Below, one piece after another: positions 16,138 through 24,363 of a DNA stretch of 33,905 nt. The position numbers and the translations under genes are program-made. Origin of the DNA: Muribaculum sp. (GTDB lineage: Bacteria; Bacillota; Clostridia; Lachnospirales; Lachnospiraceae). The stretch spans positions 1-33,905 of the forward strand of contig JAMPGV010000033.1 of the NCBI GenBank assembly GCA_023663735.1, given 5' to 3'. How positions within the stretch are numbered: position 1 is the stretch's first letter; each line of letters opens with the position of its first letter. Below the pieces are notes generated by a model. It ran no database searches. It was not told where the DNA came from and saw only the letters and a program-made list of their open reading frames with translations.

Positions 16138-16905
16138 ATGGCAGTCAGTCTGACAGAGATTCGGAATCAGTTACAGGCAGCTTGCGGAGAGGAGCTGCCT
16201 GCTTTTATAAAAGCGTATGAGCAGGATGAGCGGGTCGGGGTCCAAAAGCTTGTGGAGACCGCAAGGAAGCGCATGGAGGCGCTTGAAAAGGAGCGGGCGC
16301 GCATAGAACGTCTGAAGGAATACGAGAGAAAGTATGCGTCCTATTCCTATATCTGCGGTATCGACGAGGTGGGAAGAGGGCCGCTGGCAGGGCCGGTGGT
16401 GGCAGGGGCGGTGATTTTACCCAAAGATTGTCAGATTTTATATATTAACGATTCCAAGCAGCTCTCCGAAAAAAAGAGAGAAGAGCTTTATGACGTCATC
16501 ACCGCGGAGGCGGTGGCGTGGGCGGTGGGGTACGCATCGCCGGAGCGTATTGACGAGATCAATATTTTACAGGCAACTTATGAGGCTATGCGGGAGGCGG
16601 TGGGCAGACTCTCACCTGCGCCGGATCTCTTGCTGAATGACGCGGTGACGATTCCACAGCTGGATATCCGCCAGATTCCGATTATCAAGGGAGACGCCAA
16701 GAGCATTTCGATCGGGGCGGCGAGCATTGTGGCCAAGGTGACGAGAGACCGCCTGATGACGCGGTACGCCGAAATTTTTCCGGAATATGATTTTGCGGGC
16801 AATAAAGGATACGGCAGCGCCGCACACATCGAGGCGTTAAAACAGCACGGGCCGACGCCGATCCACCGGAGGAGCTTTATCAAACATTTTGTGCAGGAAG
16901 GCTGA
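16138..16905 (+). CDS. rnhB: Ribonuclease HII
   Basis: 255 residues with an N-terminal coiled extension of about 70 residues (rich in Glu/Arg, as in Bacillus RnhB) before the catalytic core. Active-site carboxylates are D76 and E77 in GIDEVGRGPLAGP, D168 in LLNDAV and D186 in KGDAKS; the spacing of the last two (18) equals that of the E. coli enzyme. It removes ribonucleotides misincorporated in DNA and cuts RNA-DNA hybrids. The ATG follows GGAGGGGAT. The end, IHRRSFIKHF, is also family-typical. Confidence 0.96.
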   Translation: MAVSLTEIRNQLQAACGEELPAFIKAYEQDERVGVQKLVETARKRMEALEKERARIERLKEYERKYASYSYICGIDEVGRGPLAGPVVAGAVILPKDCQILYINDSKQLSEKKREELYDVITAEAVAWAVGYASPERIDEINILQATYEAMREAVGRLSPAPDLLLNDAVTIPQLDIRQIPIIKGDAKSISIGAASIVAKVTRDRLMTRYAEIFPEYDFAGNKGYGSAAHIEALKQHGPTPIHRRSFIKHFVQEG

Positions 16906-16911
16906 GCTTAG

Positions 16912-18747
16912 ATGATACTGACGGATTTCTTATCGGGCGCAAAAGTGAAGAATACGGACACGCGCAGCACAGGAGCGCAGACGGCCTCAAACCGGGCGGA
17001 CAGTTCGCTGGTGAGCCGCCAGATCAAGGCGCTGACACCGGGACAGACCCTGCAGGGGGAAGTGGTGTCCCGAAACGGCGGTCAGGTGCAGATCAAGGTG
17101 GCGGACGATCTGATTCTGGAGGCGCGGGTGGATCCGAACGTCAATCTGGAAGTGGGGAAAAATGTGACCTTCGAGGTGAGAAACAACGGGCAGACCCTCA
17201 CGTTAAGCCCGCTTTTTGCCAATACCGCCAGTCAGGACAATGCGTTGAAAGCCTTGGAGATGGCGTCCCTGCCTGTCAATCAGGACACGATGTCCATGAC
17301 CGGGCTGATGATGAAGGCGGGACTTCCCATTGACCGCAATTCTCTCCAGCAGATGTTCCGGGAGGTGAACAGTTTCCCGGAGTCCGACATTTCGGATGTA
17401 GTGGATCTGCACAAGCTGGGACTGCCCGTCAACGAGGAGAATCTGGCGCAGATCAGCTCCTACAAAAACTTGAACCACCAGCTGGTGGAGGGAATGCATA
17501 CGGTGCTGGACGCGCTGCCGGAGACGATGGAGTCCATGGTGGCGGGAGGCAATGCGGAGGGTGCGGCTCGGATGTTTCAGGAGCTTCTGCGGATGATTCA
17601 AGAGCTTCCGAGCGAGGAAAACGCCTCTGCGGCCGCAGGGACGGCCGGAGCGGGAGATACGGCGGGAACTGCGGAGGAAGCGGCGGCAGCCGGAGAGATT
17701 CCGCCCGAGGAGGCGAACGGATATCCAAACGGGAATGGGATACCGGCGGAAGGAAAGCCGTCTGGGATGATACCGATACAGGATCTGCCCATGCCGGGAG
17801 GCGGCAGCCCGGCCGTGCAGGAGAAGGGCGGAGCGCCTTCCAATACGGGAACATTGCCGCAGAGCGAGTTGACCGAAACGGTCAAACAAATGGCGGAGGA
17901 GATCCGAAACATTCTGCCGGAGATTTTGGGCAGAGAGGACGGCGCAAAGCTTCTGGCGGCGGCCGGAGAAGATCCCGCCTGTCAAAACTTGCTGCGGCAG
18001 TTTGCGGGAGCCGTGCAGGAAGGGGATTTGGCCGCTCAGGCCAAGGTTCTGCATCAGCTCGCCGAGCGGGGGATTCAGGAGAGCAATTATCCGCTGTTGG
18101 AGGGGCTTCTCGGCAGCCGGTCCGTGCAGCGGATGCTCTCGGAGGGGATGTCGAGACTGTGGACGCTGCAGCCGCAGGAAGTGGGGGATTCCGAGAAAGT
18201 GGAAGCGCTGTATTCCCGGCTGGACAGACAGCTCAAAAGCCTCGCACAGCATTTGGAACAGAACGGACAGACCCAGTCCGCGGCGTTTAAGGCCGTGAGC
18301 AATATGACCCAGAATCTGGATTTTCTGCAGCAGATCAATCAGGCCTACACCTATGTGCAGCTGCCTCTCCGCCTGCAGCAGGGGGACGCCCACGGCGATC
18401 TGTATGTGTATACCAACAAGCGCAGTCTGGCGGCCAAAGACGGCGAGATCACCGCGCTGCTGCATTTGGATATGGAGCATCTGGGACCGGTGGATGTGTA
18501 TGTGGCCATGCAGATGGAGCGAGTCAATACCAGATTTTATGTGCAGGACGACGAGATTCTGGATTTTATTGAGAGCCATATGCAGCTGCTCACCCAGAGA
18601 CTGCAGAAGCGGGGGTACCAATGCAGTTTTGCCATGCAGGTCAAGGATGAGAAAGAACCGGAAAAGAGCGGCGTCAGAGGGCTTACGGCGACACAGGAAC
18701 ACGCCGGGCAGATGATCGCGCAGTATGCGTTTGACGTCCGGGCTTGA
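16912..18747 (+). CDS. FliK-like flagellar hook-length control domain protein (YlqG-like)
   Basis: 611 residues. Residues 35-100 look like a small beta-rich domain (PGQTLQGEVVSRNGG, then VKVADDLILEARV-like strands). A low-complexity Ala/Gly/Glu/Pro linker covers about 235-315. The C-terminal part, about 470-590, has the layout of the FliK C-terminal domain (Flg_hook): YVQLPLRLQQGDAHGDLYV, then LHLDMEHLGPVDVYV and a QRLQKRGYQC-type helix. No flagellar gene is in the window, and the position between rnhB and an FlhB-C-like gene matches B. subtilis ylqG-ylqH. There too the role is unknown and outside the flagellar operon. It starts 6 bases after rnhB with AGGAAGG 10 bases upstream, suggesting one transcript. 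Confidence 0.78.
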   Translation: MILTDFLSGAKVKNTDTRSTGAQTASNRADSSLVSRQIKALTPGQTLQGEVVSRNGGQVQIKVADDLILEARVDPNVNLEVGKNVTFEVRNNGQTLTLSPLFANTASQDNALKALEMASLPVNQDTMSMTGLMMKAGLPIDRNSLQQMFREVNSFPESDISDVVDLHKLGLPVNEENLAQISSYKNLNHQLVEGMHTVLDALPETMESMVAGGNAEGAARMFQELLRMIQELPSEENASAAAGTAGAGDTAGTAEEAAAAGEIPPEEANGYPNGNGIPAEGKPSGMIPIQDLPMPGGGSPAVQEKGGAPSNTGTLPQSELTETVKQMAEEIRNILPEILGREDGAKLLAAAGEDPACQNLLRQFAGAVQEGDLAAQAKVLHQLAERGIQESNYPLLEGLLGSRSVQRMLSEGMSRLWTLQPQEVGDSEKVEALYSRLDRQLKSLAQHLEQNGQTQSAAFKAVSNMTQNLDFLQQINQAYTYVQLPLRLQQGDAHGDLYVYTNKRSLAAKDGEITALLHLDMEHLGPVDVYVAMQMERVNTRFYVQDDEILDFIESHMQLLTQRLQKRGYQCSFAMQVKDEKEPEKSGVRGLTATQEHAGQMIAQYAFDVRA

Positions 18748-18752
18748 TGTTG

Positions 18753-18785
18753 CGTTGTTTGCAAGCGAGGGGTGACTCCCGCAGG
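18753..18785 (+). repeat. GGGGTGACT motif element, copy 2 of a possible dispersed short repeat
   Basis: The 45-base gap between the FliK-like and FlhB-like genes contains GCGTTGTTTGCA then GCGAGGGGTGACT and CCCGCAGGG. It aligns with 6407-6428 (CGTTGCTTGCAGCG, GGGGTGACT) and, from GCGAGG onward, with 20036-20062 in pgeF. The gap-spanning copy also provides the AGGG that may serve the next gene's start. Confidence 0.4.
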
Positions 18786-18792
18786 GTGTTGA

Positions 18793-19200
18793 TTGGAGAG
18801 AGCCGTAGATAGGGATCGGGTGGAAGAATTGGCGGATCATCAGAGCGATAGAAATCAAAAAGATAGAAATCAGAAAGATAGAACTCGGCAAGACAGGAAT
18901 CAGCGGGAGAATGAGAAGGGGCGTCCGCAGGGGAAGGTCAAACAGGCCATTGCTCTGGAGTATAATCCGGCGGAGGACGCGCCGAAAGTGATCGCCAGCG
19001 GGCGGGGCGCGCTGGCAGAGCGGATTATCGAGAAGGCCAAGGAGAGCGACGTGCCGGTTCACCGGGACGACAAACTGGCGGATACGCTGTCCCGTCTGGA
19101 AATCGGGGATATGATCCCGCCGGAACTCTATGAAGTGGTGGCGGAGATCTTGATCTTCGTGGATTCCATGGATAAACTCAAGAGTAAAATGGGCAGATAG
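18793..19200 (+). CDS. Soluble FlhB C-terminal-domain homologue (YlqH-like)
   Basis: The conserved part, about residues 50-130, matches the cytoplasmic domain of the export-switch protein FlhB: ALEYNP, PKVIASGRG, ERIIEKAKESDVPVHRDDKLA and GDMIPPELYEVVAEIL. FlhB normally self-cleaves at Asn-Pro in NPTH; here the site reads NPAE, so Thr and His are lost. Asn-Pro is kept, but efficient autocleavage is doubtful. There are no membrane helices, unlike true FlhB. The N terminus is a hydrophilic DRNQK repeat. The start is uncertain: I use TTG 18793 (AGGG 7 bases upstream); GTG 18820 after AGGGATC is an alternative that would start just before the repeat. It pairs with the FliK-like gene, the partner that flips FlhB specificity in flagella, but no other export gene is present. 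Confidence 0.75.
   Translation: MERAVDRDRVEELADHQSDRNQKDRNQKDRTRQDRNQRENEKGRPQGKVKQAIALEYNPAEDAPKVIASGRGALAERIIEKAKESDVPVHRDDKLADTLSRLEIGDMIPPELYEVVAEILIFVDSMDKLKSKMGR
18847..18906 (+). repeat. 15-bp in-frame tandem repeat, four units
   Basis: Units begin at 18847, 18862, 18877 and 18892. The first reads GATAGAAATCAAAAA, and the copies diverge progressively downstream. They encode DRNQK, DRNQK, DRTRQ and DRNQR in the FlhB-like protein. The 15-base length keeps the frame, so copy number can vary without breaking the gene. Confidence 0.85.
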
Positions 19201-19216
19201 GACAGGGGGAACATTT

Positions 19217-19585
19217 TTGAACACCAGAAAAATAGGCGCGCAGAAAGAAGCGCTTGCCGTCGATTATCTCACCGCCCGGGGGATGCGGATTCTGGAGCAG
19301 AATTTTTGTTCCAGACAGGGGGAGATTGATCTGATCGGCCGCCACGACGGGTATCTTGTGTTTGTGGAGGTAAAATACCGGAAGAACCAAAGCCGCGGCA
19401 CGGCATTGGAGGCGGTGGACGGCCGCAAACAGCGCCGCATCTGCCGGACGGCGGATTATTATCGCTTTCTGCACCGTCTGGGGGAGAATACGGCGGTGCG
19501 CTACGATGTGCTGGCCATACAGGGGGAGGAGATCCGTTGGATACAGAACGCCTTCCCCCATATAGATACAAGGAGCCGGGGGTAA
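19217..19585 (+). CDS. yraN: YraN/UPF0102 family nuclease-fold protein
   Basis: 122 residues, family length. The restriction-endonuclease-like core is visible: GAQKEALAVDYL, then NFCSRQGEIDLIGRHDG and LVFVEVKYRK. E and D in GEIDLI and E-x-K in VEVK are the PD-(D/E)xK residues. The biological role of YraN is unproven; Holliday-junction-resolvase-like function has been proposed from fold. The start is TTG 19217 with AGGGGGA 6 bases upstream; no ATG is available. It follows the rnhB-ylqG-ylqH run as in other Firmicutes. Confidence 0.9.
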   Translation: MNTRKIGAQKEALAVDYLTARGMRILEQNFCSRQGEIDLIGRHDGYLVFVEVKYRKNQSRGTALEAVDGRKQRRICRTADYYRFLHRLGENTAVRYDVLAIQGEEIRWIQNAFPHIDTRSRG

Positions 19586-19752
19586 CCAGACATCCGGGCG
19601 GAATCAGGGCTGGAATCAAGGCGGAAACGGAGATAGGCACAACCGGAACCAGAAACTTGGACAGGCGGAAACTGAAAGCCGGAGCAGAACCGGAACGGGC
19701 CGGAAATCCGGAGCAGGCAGACGGGGAGGCCGACGACAGGGAGAGGGAAATG

Positions 19753-20667
19753 TATCCGATTATCAGGAGCGGAGCGGACAGGACGCTCAGGCAAAACGTA
19801 ACCACAGTTCAAGGGACGGCGGGGGAAGAGTTGGAATATCTCACATTCCCTTCCATCTCGAACCTTCATGTGGCAGGACATTTGTTTACCACGCGGATCG
19901 GCGGCGTCAGCGCTGGAGACTGTGCGTCCATGAATTTTAGCTTCTCTAGAGGGGAGAGGCGGGAGACTGTGCTGGAAAATTACAGGCGCATCTGCCGGGT
20001 GCTTTCCGCACAAGCGGCGGAAGCGTCCACACCTGCGGCTGGGGTGACTCCTGCGGATGTGATTGCCTCCGCTCAGACCCACACCACTCATATTCGTCGT
20101 GTGACGGTGCGGGACAAAGGCAGGGGTGTGATGCTTGAGCAGGATCAGGAGAACGTGGACGGTCTGATCACCGATGAGCCGGGCGTGGTTTTGGCCTGTT
20201 TCTTCGCGGACTGTGTACCGCTGTATTTTGTGGATCCCGTCCGGCGGGCCATAGGGCTTGCCCATTCGGGATGGCGCGGCACGGTGAACGGGATGGGAGC
20301 CTGCATGATCCAAAAGATGGAGGAGACATTCGGCAGCAAACCGTCGGATCTGGTGGCGGCGATCGGGCCGTCAATCTGCCGGGAATGTTATGAAGTCGGA
20401 GCGGATGTGGCGGAGGCGTTCGAGAGGGCGTTCCCGGATACGCAGGTGGTCACTCCGGGCAGGGCGGTGGGCAAATACCAGCTGGATCTCTGGCTTGCCA
20501 ATCGGCTGATTCTTCTGCGGGCAGGGATTTCGGAGACGAATCTTGCCGTCACGGATCTCTGTACCTGCCATAATCCGGGGTACTTGTTTTCCCACAGGGC
20601 AAGCCATGGAAAACGGGGAAATCTGGCGGCCTTTTTATACCTTTATGAAAACCATGAGAAAGCATGA
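19753..20667 (+). CDS. pgeF: PgeF/YfiH-family multicopper-oxidase-like protein (DUF152)
   Basis: 304 residues. The family's three metal/purine-site residues are visible: H110 in AQTHTTH, C154 in FADCVPLYF and H171 in AHSGWRGT. The C-terminal DLCTCHNPGYLFSHR block is also typical. Homologues act as purine-nucleoside phosphorylase/adenosine deaminase-like enzymes and as peptidoglycan editing factor. The ATG at 19753 follows AGGGAGAGGGA; the frame is open back to 19537, but those residues are low complexity and overlap yraN. An extra segment just before H110 (STPAAGVTPA) coincides with the GGGGTGACT motif at 20041. The stop lies inside the 18-bp tandem repeat that follows. Confidence 0.9.
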   Translation, partial: YPIIRSGADRTLRQNVTTVQGTAGEELEYLTFPSISNLHVAGHLFTTRIGGVSAGDCASMNFSFSRGERRETVLENYRRICRVLSAQAAEASTPAAGVTPADVIASAQTHTTHIRRVTVRDKGRGVMLEQDQENVDGLITDEPGVVLACFFADCVPLYFVDPVRRAIGLAHSGWRGTVNGMGACMIQKMEETFGSKPSDLVAAIGPSICRECYEVGADVAEAFERAFPDTQVVTPGRAVGKYQLDLWLANRLILLRAGISETNLAVTDLCTCHNPGYLFSHRASHGKRGNLAAFLYLYENHEKA

Positions 20668-20780
20668 AAAACATAAAAAGCATGAAAACCATAAAAAGCA
20701 TGAAAACCATAAAAAGCATGAAAACCATAAAAAGCATGAAAACCATGAAAACCATAAAAGCACAAAAACCATAAAAGCAT
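20644..20780 (+). repeat. 18-bp tandem repeat spanning the pgeF stop codon
   Basis: Regular units begin at 20662, 20680, 20698, 20716 and 20734, consensus GCATGAAAACCATAAAAA. Degenerate copies extend to about 20644 and 20780. The three central units are identical over all 18 bases. The pgeF TGA falls in the first regular unit. The run ends about 30 bases before the response-regulator start, so it forms most of the region that should hold that gene's promoter. Confidence 0.9.
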
Positions 20781-20810
20781 AAAAACGACTGAGAACGACG
20801 GGAGGAAGCT

Positions 20811-21503
20811 ATGACCAATATTTTAGTGTGTGACGACGACCGTGAGATCGTGGACGCCATCGAGATTTACTTGAGTCAGGACGGCTATCAGATTTATAAG
20901 GCCTACGACGGGGAGCAGGCCTTGGAAATCTTAAAGAAAGAGGACATCCACCTGCTGATTATGGATATCATGATGCCCCGCCTCGACGGCATCCGGGCCA
21001 CGCTGAAGATCCGGGAATCCAGCAGCATTCCCATTATTATGCTGTCTGCCAAGTCGGAGGACACGGACAAAATTCTGGGCTTAAATATCGGTGCGGACGA
21101 CTATATCACCAAACCCTTTAATCCCTTGGAGCTGGTGGCAAGGGTGAAATCCAATCTGCGCAGGTACACCTCCCTCGGGAGCCTTGACGGGGGCGGCAAG
21201 GCGGTGTATCAAGTGGGCGGATTGGTGGTAAACGACGAGAACAAGCAGGTGTTTGTGGATGACGAACCGGTGAAGATGACGCCCATCGAGTACAATATCC
21301 TGCTGTTGTTGATGAAGAATCAGGGAAAGGTGTTCTCCATCAATCAAATTTATGAGAGTATCTGGAACGAGGACGCCATCGGCGCGGACAACACGGTGGC
21401 GGTACACATCCGCCATATCCGCGAGAAGATTGAGATTAATCCCAAGGAGCCGAGGTATCTGAAGGTGGTCTGGGGCGTGGGCTATAAGATTGACAAACAA
21501 TAG
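20811..21503 (+). CDS. OmpR/PhoB-family response regulator
   Basis: 230 residues. Receiver domain 1-120: acidic pocket D8-D10, phospho-acceptor D52 in LIMDIMMP, and K101 in YITKPFNPL. The C-terminal winged-helix DNA-binding domain follows, with MTPIEYNILLLLMKNQGKV and the end VWGVGYKI. The sequence style is that of VanR/YycF-like clostridial regulators. The ATG has a GGGAGGAAG site. The kinase gene starts 7 bases after the stop, so the pair is one unit. No target promoter can be identified; the neighbouring repeat array is a possible but unproven site. Confidence 0.95.
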   Translation: MTNILVCDDDREIVDAIEIYLSQDGYQIYKAYDGEQALEILKKEDIHLLIMDIMMPRLDGIRATLKIRESSSIPIIMLSAKSEDTDKILGLNIGADDYITKPFNPLELVARVKSNLRRYTSLGSLDGGGKAVYQVGGLVVNDENKQVFVDDEPVKMTPIEYNILLLLMKNQGKVFSINQIYESIWNEDAIGADNTVAVHIRHIREKIEINPKEPRYLKVVWGVGYKIDKQ

Positions 21504-21510
21504 GAGTGTC

Positions 21511-24261
21511 ATGGAGAAATATACAGAAAAACATACGGAAAAGCATACCGTGAAGCGATTGGCTCTGGGGCTGCTGCAGCACCTGCTGGCCATGTGCATC
21601 ATGCTGGCGCTTGCTATGGTGCTGTTTCATTCTTATCTTACCGTGCAGACCATGGACGGGCCGACCACCTATGCGCTGGCGCCGCTGGATACGGAGCCGG
21701 AGTTTGAGGACAGCGATCTGTTCCGGGATATTTTCCAGACCGCGGTGGCGGACGTCACCCGTCTGGTGGTCATCAAGGGACAGCTGGAGACGGACGGGGA
21801 GTTCGACTCTTCCAAGCTGGTGGATGTGACGGAGTATGCCAGCCGCAAAGGAACGGGCAACGACTGCCCGGTCACTGTGGTGTATGAGTTGGAGGATCTG
21901 ATCAAATGGGGAAAATATGGCGTTGATTACACGAACCGCGCCATGAGCATGTCCGATTTTGTCAATTATTTCGGACCGGCGCTCTCCCCGGAGAATTTCG
22001 GGCTGAGCGAGGACGGGGAACTGGAGTTTATCGGATTTTACGACGAGGCTTTTGAACCCGAGATCAAGCGCTATTACAGCAAGAACGCAGGCGGCGAGCA
22101 GGACGGCGGGAGTCTGCGGAGCAGGGAAGAGATTGCGGAGGTGGAAGCCGCGATGGCGCTCTATGCGGAAGAGCAGCTGGAAGACATGGCCTTTTCCTAT
22201 CTTCTGGCGGAGATTCCGGGGGATGCGCTGGATGTGTCCAGAGAGGACGACGGCAGCGTGACCATCTATTTTCCCATGCTGAACGGGCGCTATGAGAGTA
22301 CGGACAAAGAAAAGCAGATCGTCTCTTATGCGGGCAACTGGATTGAATACATGCAGCTCCAGCACAATGTGGTGGACACGATCGAGGGGCTTGCCACCAG
22401 CTATGCCTTATACCAGAACTGTAACAGTCTCTATCAGTCCAACAGCAATTTGAAATATGTGGTGCGCGTGGTCACGGACGACGGGATCATGCGGACTTAT
22501 ACCAATCAAAAAGAGATGAGCGAATTGCCGGATGAGGCAATCACGGATTATTTTTCGGAGTATCGCAGATATTTTATCTATTATCCGGACAGTCTGGAGT
22601 TCACCGGAAACGCCAGCCTGACGGAGGCGGATATCCACAAGTATCTGAGCGAATATGATTACGCGTATCCGGAGTCCACCCATATCTGGGTCGGCGTGGA
22701 TACCGCCTACGACGTTCCGGGGGACGCTTTCTACAGCGCCCATGTCCTGTTTGACAATATTGTACCCAATATCACGGGAATTCTGGTGACAATCGCATTC
22801 TTGGCCGGATTGTGGATCATCGTTGCGGGATATCTCACGGCGACGGCGGGAGCGGCCTATGACGGCGAGGAGAACAGAATCCATTATCTCAACCGTTTCG
22901 ACCATATTTGGACGGAAGTCTTCGCGGGGTTCTGGGTGCTGCTTTGGCGGGGAGGTGTCTACGGATGGCAGTACCTGCTGGGAGTCGCCAACACGGTGTA
23001 TGAAAGCCATACGCTGAATATGATGGGCGTGATGGGGCCGCAGATTTATGAGTACGGCTCGTTTGCCGCATACGGTGGCGCGCTGAGCCTGTGCGTGTGT
23101 ATTTTGTGGTACAGCTTTATCCGCCGCCTCAAATCCGCCAATCTCTGGGAGGACAGTCTGGTACACTGGATCTTGACTTCCTTTCGGAGGGCGCTGCAGT
23201 TTGTGTTGAGCCACCGCAATGCGGCGGTGAGTACGCTGCTTCCCTATAATGCGTATCTTGTGGTGAATCTGTTTGGAATCTGGGGCTGTATGCGGCTGTG
23301 GGGATCCTGGTGGGCTATCCTGCTGGGAGCCTTTCTGATCGTTCTGGACGGTCTGGTGGGGGTATTGTTGTTTAAGCACAACGGGGAGTGGCTGGACATT
23401 GTGGACGCCATCAAACGGATCCGCGACGGAGAGGTGGATTTTAAGACGGATGTGGAGAATTTCCACGGGAGCAACCGGGAGATGGCGGATGCGGTGAACA
23501 ATATCGGCGAGGGCATCAGCAAGGCGGTGAACACCAGCATGAAAGACGAGCAGATGAAGACCGATCTGATCACCAATGTCTCCCATGATATCAAAACGCC
23601 GCTGACTTCCATCATCAGCTATGTGGATCTTTTGAAACGTCTGGAGATTGCGGACGAGCCTGCCAAGAGCTATATTGATGTGCTGGACAGCAAGTCCCAG
23701 CGGTTGAAACAGCTGACGGACGATCTGGTGGAGGCGTCCAAGCTTTCCTCCGGAAATATCGAGCTGAACATGGAGCGGCTGAATCTGACGGAACTGCTGA
23801 ATCAGGTGATCGGAGAGGTGTCGGAGCGGCTGGAGGAGAAGGGGCTGCAGATCGTCTTCGACGGCAGCGCACCCTGCTATATCTATGCGGACAGCCGCAG
23901 AATGTGGCGGGTGATGGAGAACCTGTTTAACAATATGTACAAATATGCCATGGAGAACACCAGAGTCTATATTGATCTGGCGGTGGAGCCGCAGGAGAGC
24001 GGCAATGTGGTGGAAGTCTCCCTCAAAAATATTTCCGAGCGCCAGATGAATATTAAGGCGGCGGATTTGACGGAACGGTTTATCAGAGGGGATTCCTCCA
24101 GAACAACAGAAGGATCCGGACTTGGACTCTATATCACCAAGAATCTTGTACAGGCGCAGAACGGCGAATTTGACATCCGGCTGGACGGAGATTTGTTCAA
24201 GGCGGTGATGCGGTTCCCGGAATATGCGGAGGAGCCGGCGGAATCGGCGGATCCAGAATGA
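21511..24261 (+). CDS. Large multi-pass sensor histidine kinase
   Basis: 916 residues, long for the class. One helix at about 19-41 is followed by a large extracytoplasmic region to about 415. Then come several membrane helices (GILVTIAFLAGLWIIVAGY, and further ones up to about 625 ending LDGLVGVLLF), a HAMP-like segment (VDAIKRIRDGEVDF) and the kinase core. H692 in SHDIKTPLTS is the phosphorylation site. The N box is MENLFNNMYKYAM and the G box EGSGLGLYITKNL. The multi-helix middle resembles a transporter-like or 7TM-like sensing module in place of the usual two helices; its ligand is unknown. ATG 21511 has AGGAGTGTC upstream and just follows the regulator's stop. It converges with the PRPP synthetase gene. 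Confidence 0.92.
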   Translation: MEKYTEKHTEKHTVKRLALGLLQHLLAMCIMLALAMVLFHSYLTVQTMDGPTTYALAPLDTEPEFEDSDLFRDIFQTAVADVTRLVVIKGQLETDGEFDSSKLVDVTEYASRKGTGNDCPVTVVYELEDLIKWGKYGVDYTNRAMSMSDFVNYFGPALSPENFGLSEDGELEFIGFYDEAFEPEIKRYYSKNAGGEQDGGSLRSREEIAEVEAAMALYAEEQLEDMAFSYLLAEIPGDALDVSREDDGSVTIYFPMLNGRYESTDKEKQIVSYAGNWIEYMQLQHNVVDTIEGLATSYALYQNCNSLYQSNSNLKYVVRVVTDDGIMRTYTNQKEMSELPDEAITDYFSEYRRYFIYYPDSLEFTGNASLTEADIHKYLSEYDYAYPESTHIWVGVDTAYDVPGDAFYSAHVLFDNIVPNITGILVTIAFLAGLWIIVAGYLTATAGAAYDGEENRIHYLNRFDHIWTEVFAGFWVLLWRGGVYGWQYLLGVANTVYESHTLNMMGVMGPQIYEYGSFAAYGGALSLCVCILWYSFIRRLKSANLWEDSLVHWILTSFRRALQFVLSHRNAAVSTLLPYNAYLVVNLFGIWGCMRLWGSWWAILLGAFLIVLDGLVGVLLFKHNGEWLDIVDAIKRIRDGEVDFKTDVENFHGSNREMADAVNNIGEGISKAVNTSMKDEQMKTDLITNVSHDIKTPLTSIISYVDLLKRLEIADEPAKSYIDVLDSKSQRLKQLTDDLVEASKLSSGNIELNMERLNLTELLNQVIGEVSERLEEKGLQIVFDGSAPCYIYADSRRMWRVMENLFNNMYKYAMENTRVYIDLAVEPQESGNVVEVSLKNISERQMNIKAADLTERFIRGDSSRTTEGSGLGLYITKNLVQAQNGEFDIRLDGDLFKAVMRFPEYAEEPAESADPE

Positions 24262-24280
24262 TTCTGCATTTCATAAAAGA

Positions 24281-24315
24281 CGGCGGACAGTTCTCAAACA
24301 AGAGATTGTCCGCCG
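24281..24315 (-). terminator. Strong hairpin between the kinase and prs, terminator for the minus-strand gene
   Basis: CGGCGGACA (24281-24289) and TGTCCGCCG (24307-24315) pair perfectly over 9 bp, with an inner TCTC/GAGA stem. Read on the minus strand, the stem is followed by TCTTTTATG, a U-tract. On the plus strand only ATTGATTGCTTT follows. It lies between convergent genes and probably ends both, more efficiently the minus-strand one. Confidence 0.75.
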
Positions 24316-24363
24316 AATTGATTGCTTTAGGGAAAAGCTGCTTTCATCATCTTCATCATCGCT

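Noticed and set aside
17203-19224. 673-codon open frame on the minus strand opposite the FliK-like gene
   Set aside because: It mirrors the GC-rich codon positions of the real plus-strand genes, crosses two of them, and its translation is rich in His/Leu/Arg with no recognisable fold.
19537-19752. 72-residue N-terminal extension of PgeF
   Set aside because: Low-complexity, overlaps yraN, starts at a TTG without a site; ATG 19753 gives the usual family length.
20644-20780. CRISPR-like array
   Set aside because: Units are only 18 bp and contiguous, with no spacers and no cas genes.
20543-20782. 79-codon frame encoding a His-Glu-Asn-His-Lys-Lys repeat
   Set aside because: Overlaps the end of pgeF in another frame and has no ribosome binding site; the repeat is better described as DNA.
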